Assembly: GCA_964482205.1 (NCBI GenBank) | Contig: CAYZWI010000018.1 | Span: forward strand, 1 to 64,000 | DNA length: 64,000 nucleotides | DNA from: JAZDGX01 sp964482205 | Lineage (GTDB): Bacteria; Eisenbacteria; RBG-16-71-46; CAIMUX01; WJJG01 | Direction: 5' to 3' | In this document: positions 27,375-36,874 of the stretch, in pieces | Layout of the letters: every line of letters starts with the position of its first letter | Position numbering within the stretch: position 1 is the first letter of the stretch | The notes under the pieces: model-generated | The model's database searches: none | What the model was told of the DNA's origin: nothing | Seen by the model: only the letters and a program-made list of their open reading frames with translations | Translations under genes and position numbers: made by a program

Positions 27375-28388
27375 ATGCCGGGGCGGCCATCCGAGCGGAC
27401 GACCAGAAGCGACGCCTTGGAGGCGGACATTTCCGCTCAAGCCGCCGTCCTCGCCGAAGGCCTCGTCCGCCGTGAGCGGCGCGCCATCGCCCGGGCGATC
27501 TCCCATGTCGAAGACCGGACGCCGGTCGGCCGTGATCTGCTCGATCGCGTCTTTCTGCGAGCCGGCCGCGCGCGACGCATCGGCATCACCGGCCCTCCCG
27601 GGTCGGGCAAGAGCACTCTCGTCCACGCTCTCGCCACGCTGCTCCGCAAGCGCGGGGAGCGGGTGGGTGTGCTCGCGATCGATCCCACGAGCCCCTTCAC
27701 CGGCGGCGCGATCCTCGGCGATCGCGTGCGCATGCCGTCGGCCTCGGGCGACGACGGCTTCTTCGTGCGCAGCATGGCCTCGCGCGGAAGCCTGGGCGGC
27801 GTCTCGGCGGCGGCCCACGAGGCGGCCGACGTGCTCGATGCGGCCGGATTCGACTGGGTGCTCATCGAGACGGTGGGCGTGGGGCAATCGGAACTCGAGA
27901 TCGTCGAGCTCGCCGACACCGTCCTGCTCGTGCTCGTGCCGGAATCGGGCGACGCGGTGCAGACCATGAAGGCGGGGATCATGGAGATCGCCGATGTCTT
28001 CGTGATCAACAAGTACGATCGCGAAGGCGGCGACCGCCTGCGCCGCGACATCGCGGTGACGCTCGAGCTGACGCACTGGACCCGCCCGGGCGGGTGGATC
28101 CCGCCGATCGTTCCCGCGGTCGCGACCGCGGGAACCGGCGTGGATCAGGCTTTGGCAGAGGCGGAGGCGCACATCCGCTGGCTGGCGGAAGATCCCGCCC
28201 GCCAGGAAGGCATGCGGCTCGAAAAGGTGGGCCGGCGGCTGCGGGCTCTCCTGCGCGACGCGCTGATCGAGCGCGTGTGGAGGGATGCGGCGCTCGAGAG
28301 CCGATTGGCAGAGGCGCTGCCGCGCATCGCCGCGCGCGAGATCTCCCCGTACCGCTGGATCGAATCGATTCGCCTCGACGGAGCGTAG
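27375..28388 (+). CDS. meaB: Methylmalonyl-CoA mutase-associated GTPase MeaB
   Basis: A 337-residue G3E-type GTPase chaperone that protects and reloads B12-dependent mutases. The ATG at 27375 has GGAGG upstream; the frame is open further upstream but without a ribosome-binding site. P-loop GPPGSGKSTLVHAL, then VLAIDPTSPFTGGAILGDRVRM, SMASRGSLGGVS, IETVGVGQSE and the G4 motif VINKYDREG. It lies 30 bases before the mutase B12-binding subunit and so probably serves it. Confidence 0.95.
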   Translation: MPGRPSERTTRSDALEADISAQAAVLAEGLVRRERRAIARAISHVEDRTPVGRDLLDRVFLRAGRARRIGITGPPGSGKSTLVHALATLLRKRGERVGVLAIDPTSPFTGGAILGDRVRMPSASGDDGFFVRSMASRGSLGGVSAAAHEAADVLDAAGFDWVLIETVGVGQSELEIVELADTVLLVLVPESGDAVQTMKAGIMEIADVFVINKYDREGGDRLRRDIAVTLELTHWTRPGGWIPPIVPAVATAGTGVDQALAEAEAHIRWLAEDPARQEGMRLEKVGRRLRALLRDALIERVWRDAALESRLAEALPRIAAREISPYRWIESIRLDGA

Positions 28389-28418
28389 GAACGCATCTCG
28401 GAGAGGCAGGGAGGACAC

Positions 28419-28832
28419 ATGGAAGAGAAGATCCGGGTGCTCGTCGCCAAGCCGGGACTCGATGGCCACGACCGCGGCGCGAAGGTGGTGGCGGCCGCGT
28501 TTCGCGACGCGGGATTCGAGGTGATCTACACCGGACTTCATCAGACTCCGGAGATGATCGTCGACGCCGCGATCCAGGAAGATGTGGATGTGCTTTCGAT
28601 GTCGGTCCTCTCCGGCGCGCACATGACCATCTTTCCGCGCGTGCTCGACTTGTTGAAGGAGCGCGGAGCGGGCGACATCCTCGTGATCGGCGGCGGCATC
28701 ATTCCGCGCGAGGACGCGAACCGGCTGAAGGCCCTGGGCATCGGCGAGATCTTCGGCCCCGGGACTCCGACCTCGGATGCGATCGCCTACATTCGCGATT
28801 GGTTCGCGAAACGCGGTTCGCAGAAGGCGTAG
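28419..28832 (+). CDS. mcmA2: Methylmalonyl-CoA mutase, cobalamin-binding (small) subunit
   Basis: A 137-residue stand-alone B12-binding domain. The DxHxxG cobalamin motif is LDGHDRG (about 15-21), followed by VLSMSVLSGAHM and VIGGGIIPREDA, as in class mutase C-terminal domains. The catalytic partner is encoded about 4.7 kb away on the other strand (33565-35253), so the enzyme is of the split two-subunit type. Confidence 0.94.
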   Translation: MEEKIRVLVAKPGLDGHDRGAKVVAAAFRDAGFEVIYTGLHQTPEMIVDAAIQEDVDVLSMSVLSGAHMTIFPRVLDLLKERGAGDILVIGGGIIPREDANRLKALGIGEIFGPGTPTSDAIAYIRDWFAKRGSQKA

Positions 28833-28916
28833 ACGAGGAAGCCGCGGGAGGCGGGCGCGGCGCGACGCGCGGAACGGCCAGGCGCGAACGCGCGAGAGGA
28901 CAAGAAGGAGGCGGGT

Positions 28917-30059
28917 ATGGACTTCACGCTCTCGGAAGAGCAGAAGATGATCCAGGAGACGGCGCGCGACTTCGCCGACAAGGAGCTCGTCCCCATCGCG
29001 GAGCAGGTCGACGAGACGCGCGAGCCGCCCATGGAAGCGATCCGCAAGCTGGGCGAGCTCGGCTTCCTCGGCATGCTCGTGCCCGAGGAGTACGGCGGCG
29101 CGGGCCTCGACGATGTGAGCTATGTCCTCGCCATGGAGGAGATCGCGCGCGGATGCGCCTCGGCCTGCGTGATCATGGATGTGAACAACTCGCTTGTGTG
29201 CGAGCCGCTGCGCATGTTCGGCAATGAGGACCAGAAGAAGCGCTACCTCACGCCGATCGCGCGCGGAGAGAAGATCGGGGCCTACTGCCTGACCGAAGCG
29301 AACGCGGGCTCCGACGCGGGCAACATCCAGACGCGCGCGGTGGCCGAAGGCGATCACTATCGCCTGACGGGCACCAAGCTCTTCGTCACCAACGGCGGGA
29401 TCGCGAACGTCTTCCTGGTTTTCACCAGCACCGAGCCGGAGAAGAAGACCCGCGGGATCACCGCCTTCATCGTCGAGGAGACCTTCCCCGGTTTTCGCCG
29501 CGGCCGCCGGGAGAAGACCCTCGGCATCCGCGGCTCGACCACCTACGAGATCATTCTCGAAGACTGTCTCGTGCCGAAAGAGAATGTCCTCGGCGAACCG
29601 GGGCGCGGATTCAAAGTGGCGATGGAAGCGCTCGACTCCGGGCGCATCGGGATCGCTGCGCAGGCGGTGGGAATCGCGCGCGCGGCGCTCGGGCGGGCCG
29701 TCGAGCACGCCAAGAACCGCCAGCAGTTCGGCGAGCCGATCGGGAACTTCCAGGCGATCCAATGGATGCTCGCCGACATGGCGACCAAGATCGAGGCGGC
29801 CCACCTGCTCACGATCCGCGCGGCGGTGCTGCGTGATCAGGGCGGCGACTATGTGACCGCGTCGGCGCAGGCGAAGCTCTACGCCGGCCGCGTGGCGGTG
29901 GAGGTGACCGACGCCGCCATCCAGGTGCACGGCGGCTACGGCTACACGCAGGATTACCAGGTGGAACGGCACTATCGCGACGCGAAGATCACCGAGCTGT
30001 ACGAAGGCACCTCGGAGATCCAGCGGCTGATCATCGCGCGGAGATTGCTGCGCGGTTGA
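28917..30059 (+). CDS. Acyl-CoA dehydrogenase (short/branched-chain type)
   Basis: A 380-residue FAD enzyme that desaturates acyl-CoA at C2-C3 and passes electrons to ETF. The N-terminal helical domain starts MDFTLSEEQKMIQETARDFA. Flavin-binding blocks are YCLTEANAGSDAGN and LTGTKLFVTNGGIANVFLV. The catalytic Glu is in LYEGTSEIQRLI near the C-terminus. GAAGGAGG precedes the ATG. Chain-length preference cannot be assigned with confidence; butyryl-, isobutyryl- or 2-methylbutyryl-CoA would fit the propionyl-CoA context. Confidence 0.94.
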   Translation: MDFTLSEEQKMIQETARDFADKELVPIAEQVDETREPPMEAIRKLGELGFLGMLVPEEYGGAGLDDVSYVLAMEEIARGCASACVIMDVNNSLVCEPLRMFGNEDQKKRYLTPIARGEKIGAYCLTEANAGSDAGNIQTRAVAEGDHYRLTGTKLFVTNGGIANVFLVFTSTEPEKKTRGITAFIVEETFPGFRRGRREKTLGIRGSTTYEIILEDCLVPKENVLGEPGRGFKVAMEALDSGRIGIAAQAVGIARAALGRAVEHAKNRQQFGEPIGNFQAIQWMLADMATKIEAAHLLTIRAAVLRDQGGDYVTASAQAKLYAGRVAVEVTDAAIQVHGGYGYTQDYQVERHYRDAKITELYEGTSEIQRLIIARRLLRG

Positions 30060-30135
30060 GTGCGCGTTGCGGCGCCGCTCTCCATGGCGGCGCCGCGCCG
30101 GCACGGCTCGAGACGCGCGGCGGACGAGGGCACTC

Positions 30136-31284
30136 GTGGAACTGGGATTCGACGCGGACCATAAGATGATCATCGACGGCGTGCGCGATTTCGCCCGCGG
30201 AGAAATCGCTCCGCTCGCTCGAGAGATGGATGAGCAGGCGCGCATCCCCGAGGAGATCCTCGATCAGATGCGCGCCCTCGGGCTCTTCGGCATCCAGATT
30301 CCCGAAGCGTACGAAGGCCTCGGGCTCGACAGCCGCGTGTACGCCGCGATCATCGAGGAGATCTCCAGCGCCTGCGCGGGGATCGGGATCCTGCTCTCGG
30401 TCCATTCCTCGGTGGCCGCCTATCCGCTGACCGCGTTCGGCAACGAGGATCAGCGCCGCCGCTTTCTTCCGCGCCTGGCCGCGGGGGAGATCGGCGCCTT
30501 CTGCCTCTCGGAACCCGACAGCGGCAGCGACGCCGCTTCGCTCAAGACCTCGGCGCGGCGCGACGGCGATGCGTATGTCCTGACCGGCACCAAGGTGTTC
30601 GTCTCGAGCGGATCGCTGGCGAGCCTGTACCTCGTCATGGCGCGCACCGATCCCGATCCCGCCCTGCGCCATCGCGGGATCAGCGCCTTTCTGGTCGAGC
30701 GCGATGCGTCCGGGCTCATCGTCGGCCGCAAGGAAGACAAGATGGGCATGCGCGCCGATGACACGACCGAGATTTTTCTCGAGGACTGCCGCGTTCCGGC
30801 GGAGAACCGTCTGGGCGCCGAAGGGCAGGGGTTCCATGTGGCGATGAAGGCGCTCGACAACGGACGCATCGGAGTCGGCGCGCAGGCGGTCGGCATCGCG
30901 CGCGCGGCAATGGGGGAAGCGCTCTCCTACGCGCGCACGCGATATCAATTCGGATTCCCGCTGGTGCACTTCGAAGCCATTCAGGGAAAGCTCGCCGAAA
31001 TGGCGACCCGCATCGAGGCGGCGCGGCTGCTGGTCCATCAGGCCGCATGGATGAAAGACCAGGGCAAACCGTACAAGCGGCAGGCGGCGATGGCCAAGCT
31101 GGCCGCGTCGGAATCGGCGAACTGGGTCGCCCATCAGGCGCTGCAGATCCACGGCGGCTACGGATACATGAAGGAGTACGCCGTCGAGCGCTACTATCGC
31201 GACGCGCGCGTGACCGAGATCTACGAAGGCACGAGCGAGATGCAACGCCTCGTGATCGCGCGCAGCCTGCTCAGGGGCGAGTGA
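30136..31284 (+). CDS. Second acyl-CoA dehydrogenase
   Basis: 382 residues, clearly paralogous to the preceding gene, with the same layout. FAD blocks are FCLSEPDSGSDAAS and LTGTKVFVSSGSLASLYLV. The catalytic Glu is in IYEGTSEMQRLVIARSLLRG. The GTG at 30136 is used because GAGGG lies 5 bases upstream and the protein then begins MELGFDADHKMI, matching the paralogue. The two dehydrogenases are 76 bases apart and likely cotranscribed, with different acyl specificities (inference). Confidence 0.93.
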   Translation: MELGFDADHKMIIDGVRDFARGEIAPLAREMDEQARIPEEILDQMRALGLFGIQIPEAYEGLGLDSRVYAAIIEEISSACAGIGILLSVHSSVAAYPLTAFGNEDQRRRFLPRLAAGEIGAFCLSEPDSGSDAASLKTSARRDGDAYVLTGTKVFVSSGSLASLYLVMARTDPDPALRHRGISAFLVERDASGLIVGRKEDKMGMRADDTTEIFLEDCRVPAENRLGAEGQGFHVAMKALDNGRIGVGAQAVGIARAAMGEALSYARTRYQFGFPLVHFEAIQGKLAEMATRIEAARLLVHQAAWMKDQGKPYKRQAAMAKLAASESANWVAHQALQIHGGYGYMKEYAVERYYRDARVTEIYEGTSEMQRLVIARSLLRGE

Positions 31285-31419
31285 GCGGCTGCGTGCGGGC
31301 GGCCGCGTAGTTTTCCCACGCCTCGAAGCCTGCTTTGCGCGGCCTCGCGTTCCCGACCCTCACTCGAAGTCCATGCCCCGCTGAGCGGCCTTCGGCTTGC
31401 CCCTACGCCCCTCCGGATG

Positions 31420-31449
31420 CTGGAGCGGCACGCATGCGCCGGTTATACT
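31420..31449 (+). promoter_or_regulatory. Weak candidate promoter for the C10 peptidase
   Basis: A near-consensus -10 TATACT (31444-31449) with a poor -35 CTGGAG (31420-31425) 18 bases upstream. It lies in the 253-base gap before the peptidase and would separate it from the dehydrogenase genes. Confidence 0.3.
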
Positions 31450-31537
31450 TGAGGACGAGCGATCGTGACGGGCTTTGTGGGGCGGGCGAGGCTTCCCGCT
31501 CCATCTTCGCCCGCGCGGGGGGATGCTGGAGGAGAGG

Positions 31538-33040
31538 ATGTTCCCGCCAAGAACCGCTTTGCTGTTCATTCTGAGCTTCGTCGTCTTTGCCGCCTCGGTC
31601 GCATCGGCCCCGATCGATTCCCACGCTGCCCTGAAAGCGGCCGTCCACTTCCTGGAGCAGCGAGGCCTCGAGCAGGCAAGACCTGCATCGTCGACGATGA
31701 TCACGGCCGACGGCCAGGCCCTCGCCCATCTCATCACGCTCACTCCGCAAGGGTATGTGATCGTTTCGGCCGACGACGATCTCCCGCCCGTCATCGCCTA
31801 CTCCTCGATCGACAGCCCGGGCGTGGACGACGGCCGCAATCCTCTGCTCGATCTCGTCAAGACGGACCTGCGCAACCGTCTGGCGGCCCTGCCCGCTCTC
31901 GACCCGGAGCTGGCGGCGCAATGGCGCCTGGGGTGGCGGGACGCGCGGCGAGAGACGCCGGAAGGCGTCCGCGGTCCGGCAGCACGGGAGGAACACAACC
32001 AGCCGCGCTTCACGCAGTGGCCGCCCGCGGGATCGACGCCGACGGGCGGATGGCTGCTCTCGAACTGGACCCAGAATGCCCCGTACAACGCGCTCTGTCC
32101 GCTCGACCTGGCTCACGGCGGATCACGCAGCCTGGCCGGCTGCCCGGCCGTGGCGATGGCGATGATCCTGAACTACCACGCGACCGTTCAGGAGACGGCC
32201 TTCGACGGCGGCGACCGCTACCTGCACAACTACTACGGCAATGTCTACTGGATACCCGACGCGGCCGATCAATACGACTTTCCCGACTTCGCGACCTTGA
32301 ACAGCCATCTGGAGACGCTGAGCGAGCATTGGGAGATCGGCACTCCCTTGACGAACACCGAGAAGGCGGCTCTGGTCTTTGCCTGCGGAGTGGCGGCCCA
32401 GCAGGTTTACGCGGCCTCCGGATCCGGCACCTTTGGCGTGGACCAGGCCTATGACGCCTACCAGCGCTTTGCATTCACCGGCAGCCGCCTGGCGCTCGAT
32501 TCCGATCCGAATCTGTTCAGCGATCTGGCGACGGAGATGCAGAACGCGCACCCTGCCCACCTGGCGGTGGTGGATGCCGGCTGGACTTCCGGGCACAATC
32601 TCGTGGTCGATGGATACAATACCGACGACTATTTCCACCTGAACTTCGGTTGGGGTGGATCCTACAACGGCTGGTACCTGCTGCCGCAGGGGCTGCCCTT
32701 CAGCCTGACCGTGATCGAGGGAGTGATCCTCGACATCCTGCCCGCTGCCACATCCGTCGAGCATTCCGGGCCCGCGGCCGCATTCTGGGAGTTGATCAAC
32801 GAGCCGAATCCGGCCGGCTTGCGCGCCACGGTGAGCTTTCGTGCGCCGGCGAGCGGTCCGGTGAAACTGGGGATCTACGACCTCACCGGGCGCCTGGAGG
32901 AGACGATCTTCGACGCGACCGTCGGGCAAGGCCTGCGGACGATGCCCTGGTCCCCGGCCGGATTGCCCGCCGGAGTGCACTGGCTGCGGTTGGAATCGAT
33001 GGGGCAGGTCGAGACGCGTCGCGTGGTGGTGGTGCGCTGA
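31538..33040 (+). CDS. Secreted C10-family (streptopain-like) cysteine peptidase
   Basis: 500 residues. A signal peptide is clear (FPPRTALLFILSFVVFAASVASA, cleaved after Ala near residue 24). A propeptide of about 130 residues follows, with the Spi_C10-like YVIVSADDDLPPVIAYS. The catalytic Cys is in LAGCPAVAMAMILNYH and the catalytic His in SGHNLVVDGYN. FHLNFGWGGSYNGWYLL is the matching C-terminal block of streptopain. The last 80 residues form a shortened FlgD-like/Por C-terminal module (EPNPAG...IYDLTGRLEET...RRVVVVR). The ATG at 31538 follows GGAGGAG closely; ATG 31523 is the alternative. The protein has no metabolic link to the CoA genes around it. Confidence 0.9.
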   Translation: MFPPRTALLFILSFVVFAASVASAPIDSHAALKAAVHFLEQRGLEQARPASSTMITADGQALAHLITLTPQGYVIVSADDDLPPVIAYSSIDSPGVDDGRNPLLDLVKTDLRNRLAALPALDPELAAQWRLGWRDARRETPEGVRGPAAREEHNQPRFTQWPPAGSTPTGGWLLSNWTQNAPYNALCPLDLAHGGSRSLAGCPAVAMAMILNYHATVQETAFDGGDRYLHNYYGNVYWIPDAADQYDFPDFATLNSHLETLSEHWEIGTPLTNTEKAALVFACGVAAQQVYAASGSGTFGVDQAYDAYQRFAFTGSRLALDSDPNLFSDLATEMQNAHPAHLAVVDAGWTSGHNLVVDGYNTDDYFHLNFGWGGSYNGWYLLPQGLPFSLTVIEGVILDILPAATSVEHSGPAAAFWELINEPNPAGLRATVSFRAPASGPVKLGIYDLTGRLEETIFDATVGQGLRTMPWSPAGLPAGVHWLRLESMGQVETRRVVVVR

Positions 33041-33083
33041 TCGCTGCGGCTCCCCGCTCACCCGGCTCGGTGCTACCGGCCGC

Positions 33084-33497
33084 TCACTTGGACTCGCTGC
33101 CGCCTTCGCACAGCTCGAGCAGGACTCCGCCCGTCGTCTTCGGATGGAAGAAGAGGATCCGCTTCCCGCCCGCGCCTTCGGTCGGCAGCTCGCCGATGGG
33201 CTGCAACCCGCGCGCCTTCAGCCGTTCCGCTTCCGCGTCGAGATCGGTGACCGCCAGCGCGATGTGCTGGATGCCCGCGCCCTTCTTCTCTAGGAATTTC
33301 GCGATCGGGCTTTCCGGATCGGTGGGGGCGAGGAGCTCGATGTTCGACTCGCCGATCTTCAAGTGATACGAGACGATCTTCTGGCTCGCGACCGTCTCGG
33401 TGTCGAAGTGCTCGAGCCCGAGCGCGTCGCGCCAGAGGGCGAGCGCCGCCTGCGCATCCGAGACGGCGATTCCCAAGTGGTCGATCTTCTTGATCAT
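33084..33497 (-). CDS. mce: Methylmalonyl-CoA epimerase
   Basis: A 137-residue VOC-fold enzyme that interconverts the (2S)- and (2R)-methylmalonyl-CoA epimers. Metal ligands fit IDHLGIAV, IQHIALAV and LLELCEG. The second of two adjacent ATGs (33497) is chosen because AAAGGA then lies 5 bases upstream; starting at 33500 adds one Met. It is the last gene of the leftward pccB-mutase-mce unit. Confidence 0.93.
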   Translation of the reverse strand: MIKKIDHLGIAVSDAQAALALWRDALGLEHFDTETVASQKIVSYHLKIGESNIELLAPTDPESPIAKFLEKKGAGIQHIALAVTDLDAEAERLKARGLQPIGELPTEGAGGKRILFFHPKTTGGVLLELCEGGSESK

Positions 33498-33564
33498 CAT
33501 GGTCCTTTGCTGAATGGGCGGCCGGTCCGCGAAGGACGCGGGCCCGCGCTTTGGATGATCCCGA

Positions 33565-35253
33565 TCAAAGATATCCCGGGTCCCGGTACGATCCGAAAAC
33601 GGTGCGCAGCCGCCCGCAGATCTCGCCGATGCTCGCATACGCCGTGACGCAGGCGAGGATCGGCTCCATGAGATTGTCGCTGCCTCGCGCGGCCGCTTCC
33701 AGCCGCTCGAGCGCCTCGTTCACGCGGGTCGCGTCGCGCTTCGCGCGCACCGCCTGCAGGCTCGCCGCCTGGTTGCGCTCGAGCTCGGGATCGAGGCGGA
33801 ACTCGGGCTCCGGCACCGGCTCGTCGATGGCATAGCGATTCACGCCGACCACGATCGCCTCACCGGCCTCGACTTCCCGTTGATGGCGGTAGGCACTCGT
33901 GTGGATCTCGCGCTGGATGAAACCGCTCTCGATCGCGGCCAGCACGCCGCCCAGCGATTCGACTTTCTCGATCAGCTCGCTCGCGCGGCGCGCGATCTCG
34001 GCCGTCATGACCTCGATGGCGTACGAGCCGCCCAGCGGATCGATCGTGTCGGTGACGCCCGTTTCCTCGGCGAGGATCTGTTGCGTGCGCAGCGCGAGGA
34101 GCGCGGCGCTCTCCGAAGGCAGGCAGATCGCCTCGTCGCGGCTGTTCGTGTGCAGCGACTGGGTGCCACCGAGCACCGCCGCGAGCGCCTGGAAGGCGAC
34201 CCGCACCGCGTTCAACTCGGGCTGCTGCGCGGTCAGGGTGCTGCCCGCCGTCTGGGTGTGAAAGCGCAGCGTCCAGCTGCGCGGGTCCTTGGCATGGAAG
34301 CGGTCGCGCATGATCGTGGCCCACAGCTTGCGCGCCGCCCGGTACTTGGCGACTTCCTCGAGCAGGTGATTGTGCGCGTTGAAGAAGAAGGAGAGCCGCG
34401 GGCCGATCTCGTCGACATCCAGACCGCGTTCCACGGCCGACTGCACATAGGTGATGCCGTTCGCGAGGGTGAAGGCGACTTCCTGCACCGCCGTCGAGCC
34501 CGCCTCGCGAATGTGGTAGCCGCTGATCGAGATCGTGTTCCAGCGCGGCATGCGCTTGCGGCAATACTCGAAGATGTCGGTCGTGATCCTCAGGCTGGGC
34601 CGCGGCGGGAAGATGAAAGTGCCGCGGGCGACATACTCCTTCAGCACATCGTTCTGGATCGTTCCGTTCAACGCCTCGGGAGCGATGCCCTGTTTCTCGG
34701 CCAGCGCCTGGTACATGAGCAGGAGCACCGCCGCGGGCGCATTGATCGTCATCGAGGTCGAGACGCGGTCGAGCGGAATGCCGGCGAAGAGGATCTCCAT
34801 GTCGGCGAGGGTGTCGATCGCCACGCCGACCTTGCCGACTTCGCCCGTCACTTCCCGCGCGTCCGAGTCGTAGCCCATCTGCGTGGGAAGATCGAAGGCC
34901 ACCGAGAGTCCCGTCTGCCCTTGCTCGAGCAGGTAGCGGAAACGCCGGTTGGTCGCTTCCGCCGTGCCGAAGCCCGCGTACTGGCGCATCGTCCACAAGC
35001 GGCCGCGGTACATGGTCGGCTGGACTCCGCGCGTGAAGGGGAAGCTTCCCGGATAGCCGATCGCCTCGTCGAAATCGAGCGCGGCGGGACCGTTCGGATC
35101 GTAGAGCGCGCCCACATCGAAGGACGAGGCGGCAAAGCGTTCCTTGCGCTGCTTCTGCTTTGCGGCGGCCGCTTCCCAGGCCGCCCGTCCCGAAGCGCCT
35201 CCGCTTCCGCTCGCGGAATCAGGTTTGCGGCCGTCGTCGGCTTTCTTGCTCAT
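33565..35253 (-). CDS. mcmA1: Methylmalonyl-CoA mutase, catalytic (large) subunit
   Basis: A 562-residue TIM-barrel subunit lacking its own B12 domain. Substrate-channel residues match methylmalonyl-CoA mutase rather than isobutyryl-CoA mutase: the Tyr in QPTMYRGRLWTMRQYAGFG and the Arg in PPRPSLRITTDIFEYC. Further blocks are VAFDLPTQMGYDSD, TLTAQQPELNAVRVAFQAL and LGGTQSLHTNSRDEA. The B12 subunit and MeaB are encoded on the opposite strand at 27375-28832. It lies 70 bases after pccB and 67 before mce. Confidence 0.95.
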   Translation of the reverse strand: MSKKADDGRKPDSASGSGGASGRAAWEAAAAKQKQRKERFAASSFDVGALYDPNGPAALDFDEAIGYPGSFPFTRGVQPTMYRGRLWTMRQYAGFGTAEATNRRFRYLLEQGQTGLSVAFDLPTQMGYDSDAREVTGEVGKVGVAIDTLADMEILFAGIPLDRVSTSMTINAPAAVLLLMYQALAEKQGIAPEALNGTIQNDVLKEYVARGTFIFPPRPSLRITTDIFEYCRKRMPRWNTISISGYHIREAGSTAVQEVAFTLANGITYVQSAVERGLDVDEIGPRLSFFFNAHNHLLEEVAKYRAARKLWATIMRDRFHAKDPRSWTLRFHTQTAGSTLTAQQPELNAVRVAFQALAAVLGGTQSLHTNSRDEAICLPSESAALLALRTQQILAEETGVTDTIDPLGGSYAIEVMTAEIARRASELIEKVESLGGVLAAIESGFIQREIHTSAYRHQREVEAGEAIVVGVNRYAIDEPVPEPEFRLDPELERNQAASLQAVRAKRDATRVNEALERLEAAARGSDNLMEPILACVTAYASIGEICGRLRTVFGSYRDPGYL

Positions 35254-35323
35254 GATGCATCTCCCGTCGCTCGCGCGGCGTCATCGCGCAGCAAGCGCTT
35301 GCGCGGCTCGCCATGCGCCGCCC

Positions 35324-36874
35324 TCAAAGCGGGATGTTTCCGTGCTTCTTGGGCGGATTCTGTTGCCGCTTGTTCTCGAGGCTCGCGAGGGCGCGAATGA
35401 GATAGGGCCTCGTCTCGCGCGGCTCGATGACATCGTCCAGGTAGCCGTGGCCGGCGGCCACGTAGGGATTCGCGAAGGTGTCGCGGAACTGCTTGACGAT
35501 TTCCGCCTGGCGCGCGGCGCGATCCTCCGCCTGCTCGAGCTCCTTGCGGAAGACGATCTTCACCGCGCCCTCGGCGCCCATGACCGCGATCTCGGCGCCG
35601 GGCCAGGCGATGTTCACATCTCCGCGAATGTGCTTGGAATTCATGACGCAGTAGGCGCCGCCGTAGGCCTTGCGCGTGATCACGGTGATCTTCGGCACGG
35701 TCGCCTCGCAATAGGCGAAGAGCAGCTTGGCGCCGTTGACGATGATCCCGCCCCATTCCTGCGCCGTCCCGGGCATGAAGCCGGGGACATCCTCGAAAGT
35801 GATGATGGGAATGTTGAAGGCGTCGCAGAAGCGCACGAAGCGCCCGCCTTTGCGCGAGCACTCGATGTCGAGCACGCCGGCCAGGAAGCGCGGCTGGTTG
35901 GCCACGATCCCGACCACCCGTCCGCCGAGGCGCGCGAAGCCGACGACGAGATTCGGCGCGTACAGCTCGTGCACTTCCAGGAAGGTGTCGCGATCCATCA
36001 CCCGGCGAAGGATCTCGCGCACATCGTAGGGTTTGTCCGGCTCGGCGGGCACGATGCGATTGATCTCGTCGTCGCGCCGCTCGGGATCGTCGCCGGTGTC
36101 GGCGAAGGGAGGATCTTCGAGATTGTTCTGCGGCAAGTAGCTCAAGAGCGTCTTGATCAGATCGAGCGCGTGCGCGTCGTTCTCGGCCGCGAAGTGCGCG
36201 ACTCCGCTCTTGGTGCTGTGCGCCGAAGCGCCCCCCAGGTCCTCGAAGCTCACATCTTCCTGGGTCACCGCCTTCACCACATCGGGCCCGGTGACGAACA
36301 TGTGGCTCGTGCCCTTCACCATCACGATGTAGTCGGTGAGCGCGGGGGAATAGACCGCGCCTCCCGCGGCGGGGCCCATGATCGCCGAGATCTGAGGCAC
36401 GACGCCCGAGGCGAGCGTATTGCGCAGGAAGATGTCCGCGTACCCGCCGAGGCTCGTCACGCCTTCCTGGATGCGCGCCCCGCCGGAATCGTTGATCCCG
36501 ATCACGGGGCAGCCGTTGCGGACCGCGTGATCGAGGACGAGGCAGATCTTGCCCGCGTTCGCTTCGGAAAGCGTTCCGCCGAGCACGGTGAAGTCCTGCG
36601 AATAGAGATAGACCTGGCGCCCCCCGATCATTCCGACGCCCGCGACTACGCCGTCGCCGGGGAACTTGCGGCCCGCCATGCCGAAGTCGGTGCAGCGATG
36701 GGTCACGAAGGTGCCCATCTCCTGGAAGCTGCCGGGATCGAGCAGGTGCTCGACGCGCTCTCGGGCCGTCATGCGGCCCACGGCGTGACGCTTCTCCGCG
36801 CGCTCGGGACCGCCTCCGGCAATCGCTTCCGCGCGACGGCGGTGAAGATCCTGGATTCTCGGGTCCTGGTCCAT
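35324..36874 (-). CDS. pccB: Acyl-CoA (propionyl-CoA) carboxylase carboxyltransferase subunit
   Basis: A 516-residue carboxyltransferase that moves CO2 from biotin to acyl-CoA. The ATG at 36874 has GGAGGT upstream and gives the usual length. The N-half oxyanion region is NDSGGARIQEGV with MGPAAGGAVYSPAL. The C-half counterpart is DVPGFMPGTAQEWGGII with KAYGGAYCVM. Propionyl-CoA is the likely substrate from the neighbouring mutase and epimerase; strict acetyl-CoA carboxylase is less likely. No biotin carboxylase or biotin carrier gene lies in the window. The last residues (RQQNPPKKHGNIPL) match the family C-terminus. Confidence 0.94.
   Translation of the reverse strand: MDQDPRIQDLHRRRAEAIAGGGPERAEKRHAVGRMTARERVEHLLDPGSFQEMGTFVTHRCTDFGMAGRKFPGDGVVAGVGMIGGRQVYLYSQDFTVLGGTLSEANAGKICLVLDHAVRNGCPVIGINDSGGARIQEGVTSLGGYADIFLRNTLASGVVPQISAIMGPAAGGAVYSPALTDYIVMVKGTSHMFVTGPDVVKAVTQEDVSFEDLGGASAHSTKSGVAHFAAENDAHALDLIKTLLSYLPQNNLEDPPFADTGDDPERRDDEINRIVPAEPDKPYDVREILRRVMDRDTFLEVHELYAPNLVVGFARLGGRVVGIVANQPRFLAGVLDIECSRKGGRFVRFCDAFNIPIITFEDVPGFMPGTAQEWGGIIVNGAKLLFAYCEATVPKITVITRKAYGGAYCVMNSKHIRGDVNIAWPGAEIAVMGAEGAVKIVFRKELEQAEDRAARQAEIVKQFRDTFANPYVAAGHGYLDDVIEPRETRPYLIRALASLENKRQQNPPKKHGNIPL

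Noticed and set aside
27342..30245. A 967-codon minus-strand open frame
   Set aside because: Antisense shadow of meaB, the B12 subunit and the first acyl-CoA dehydrogenase.
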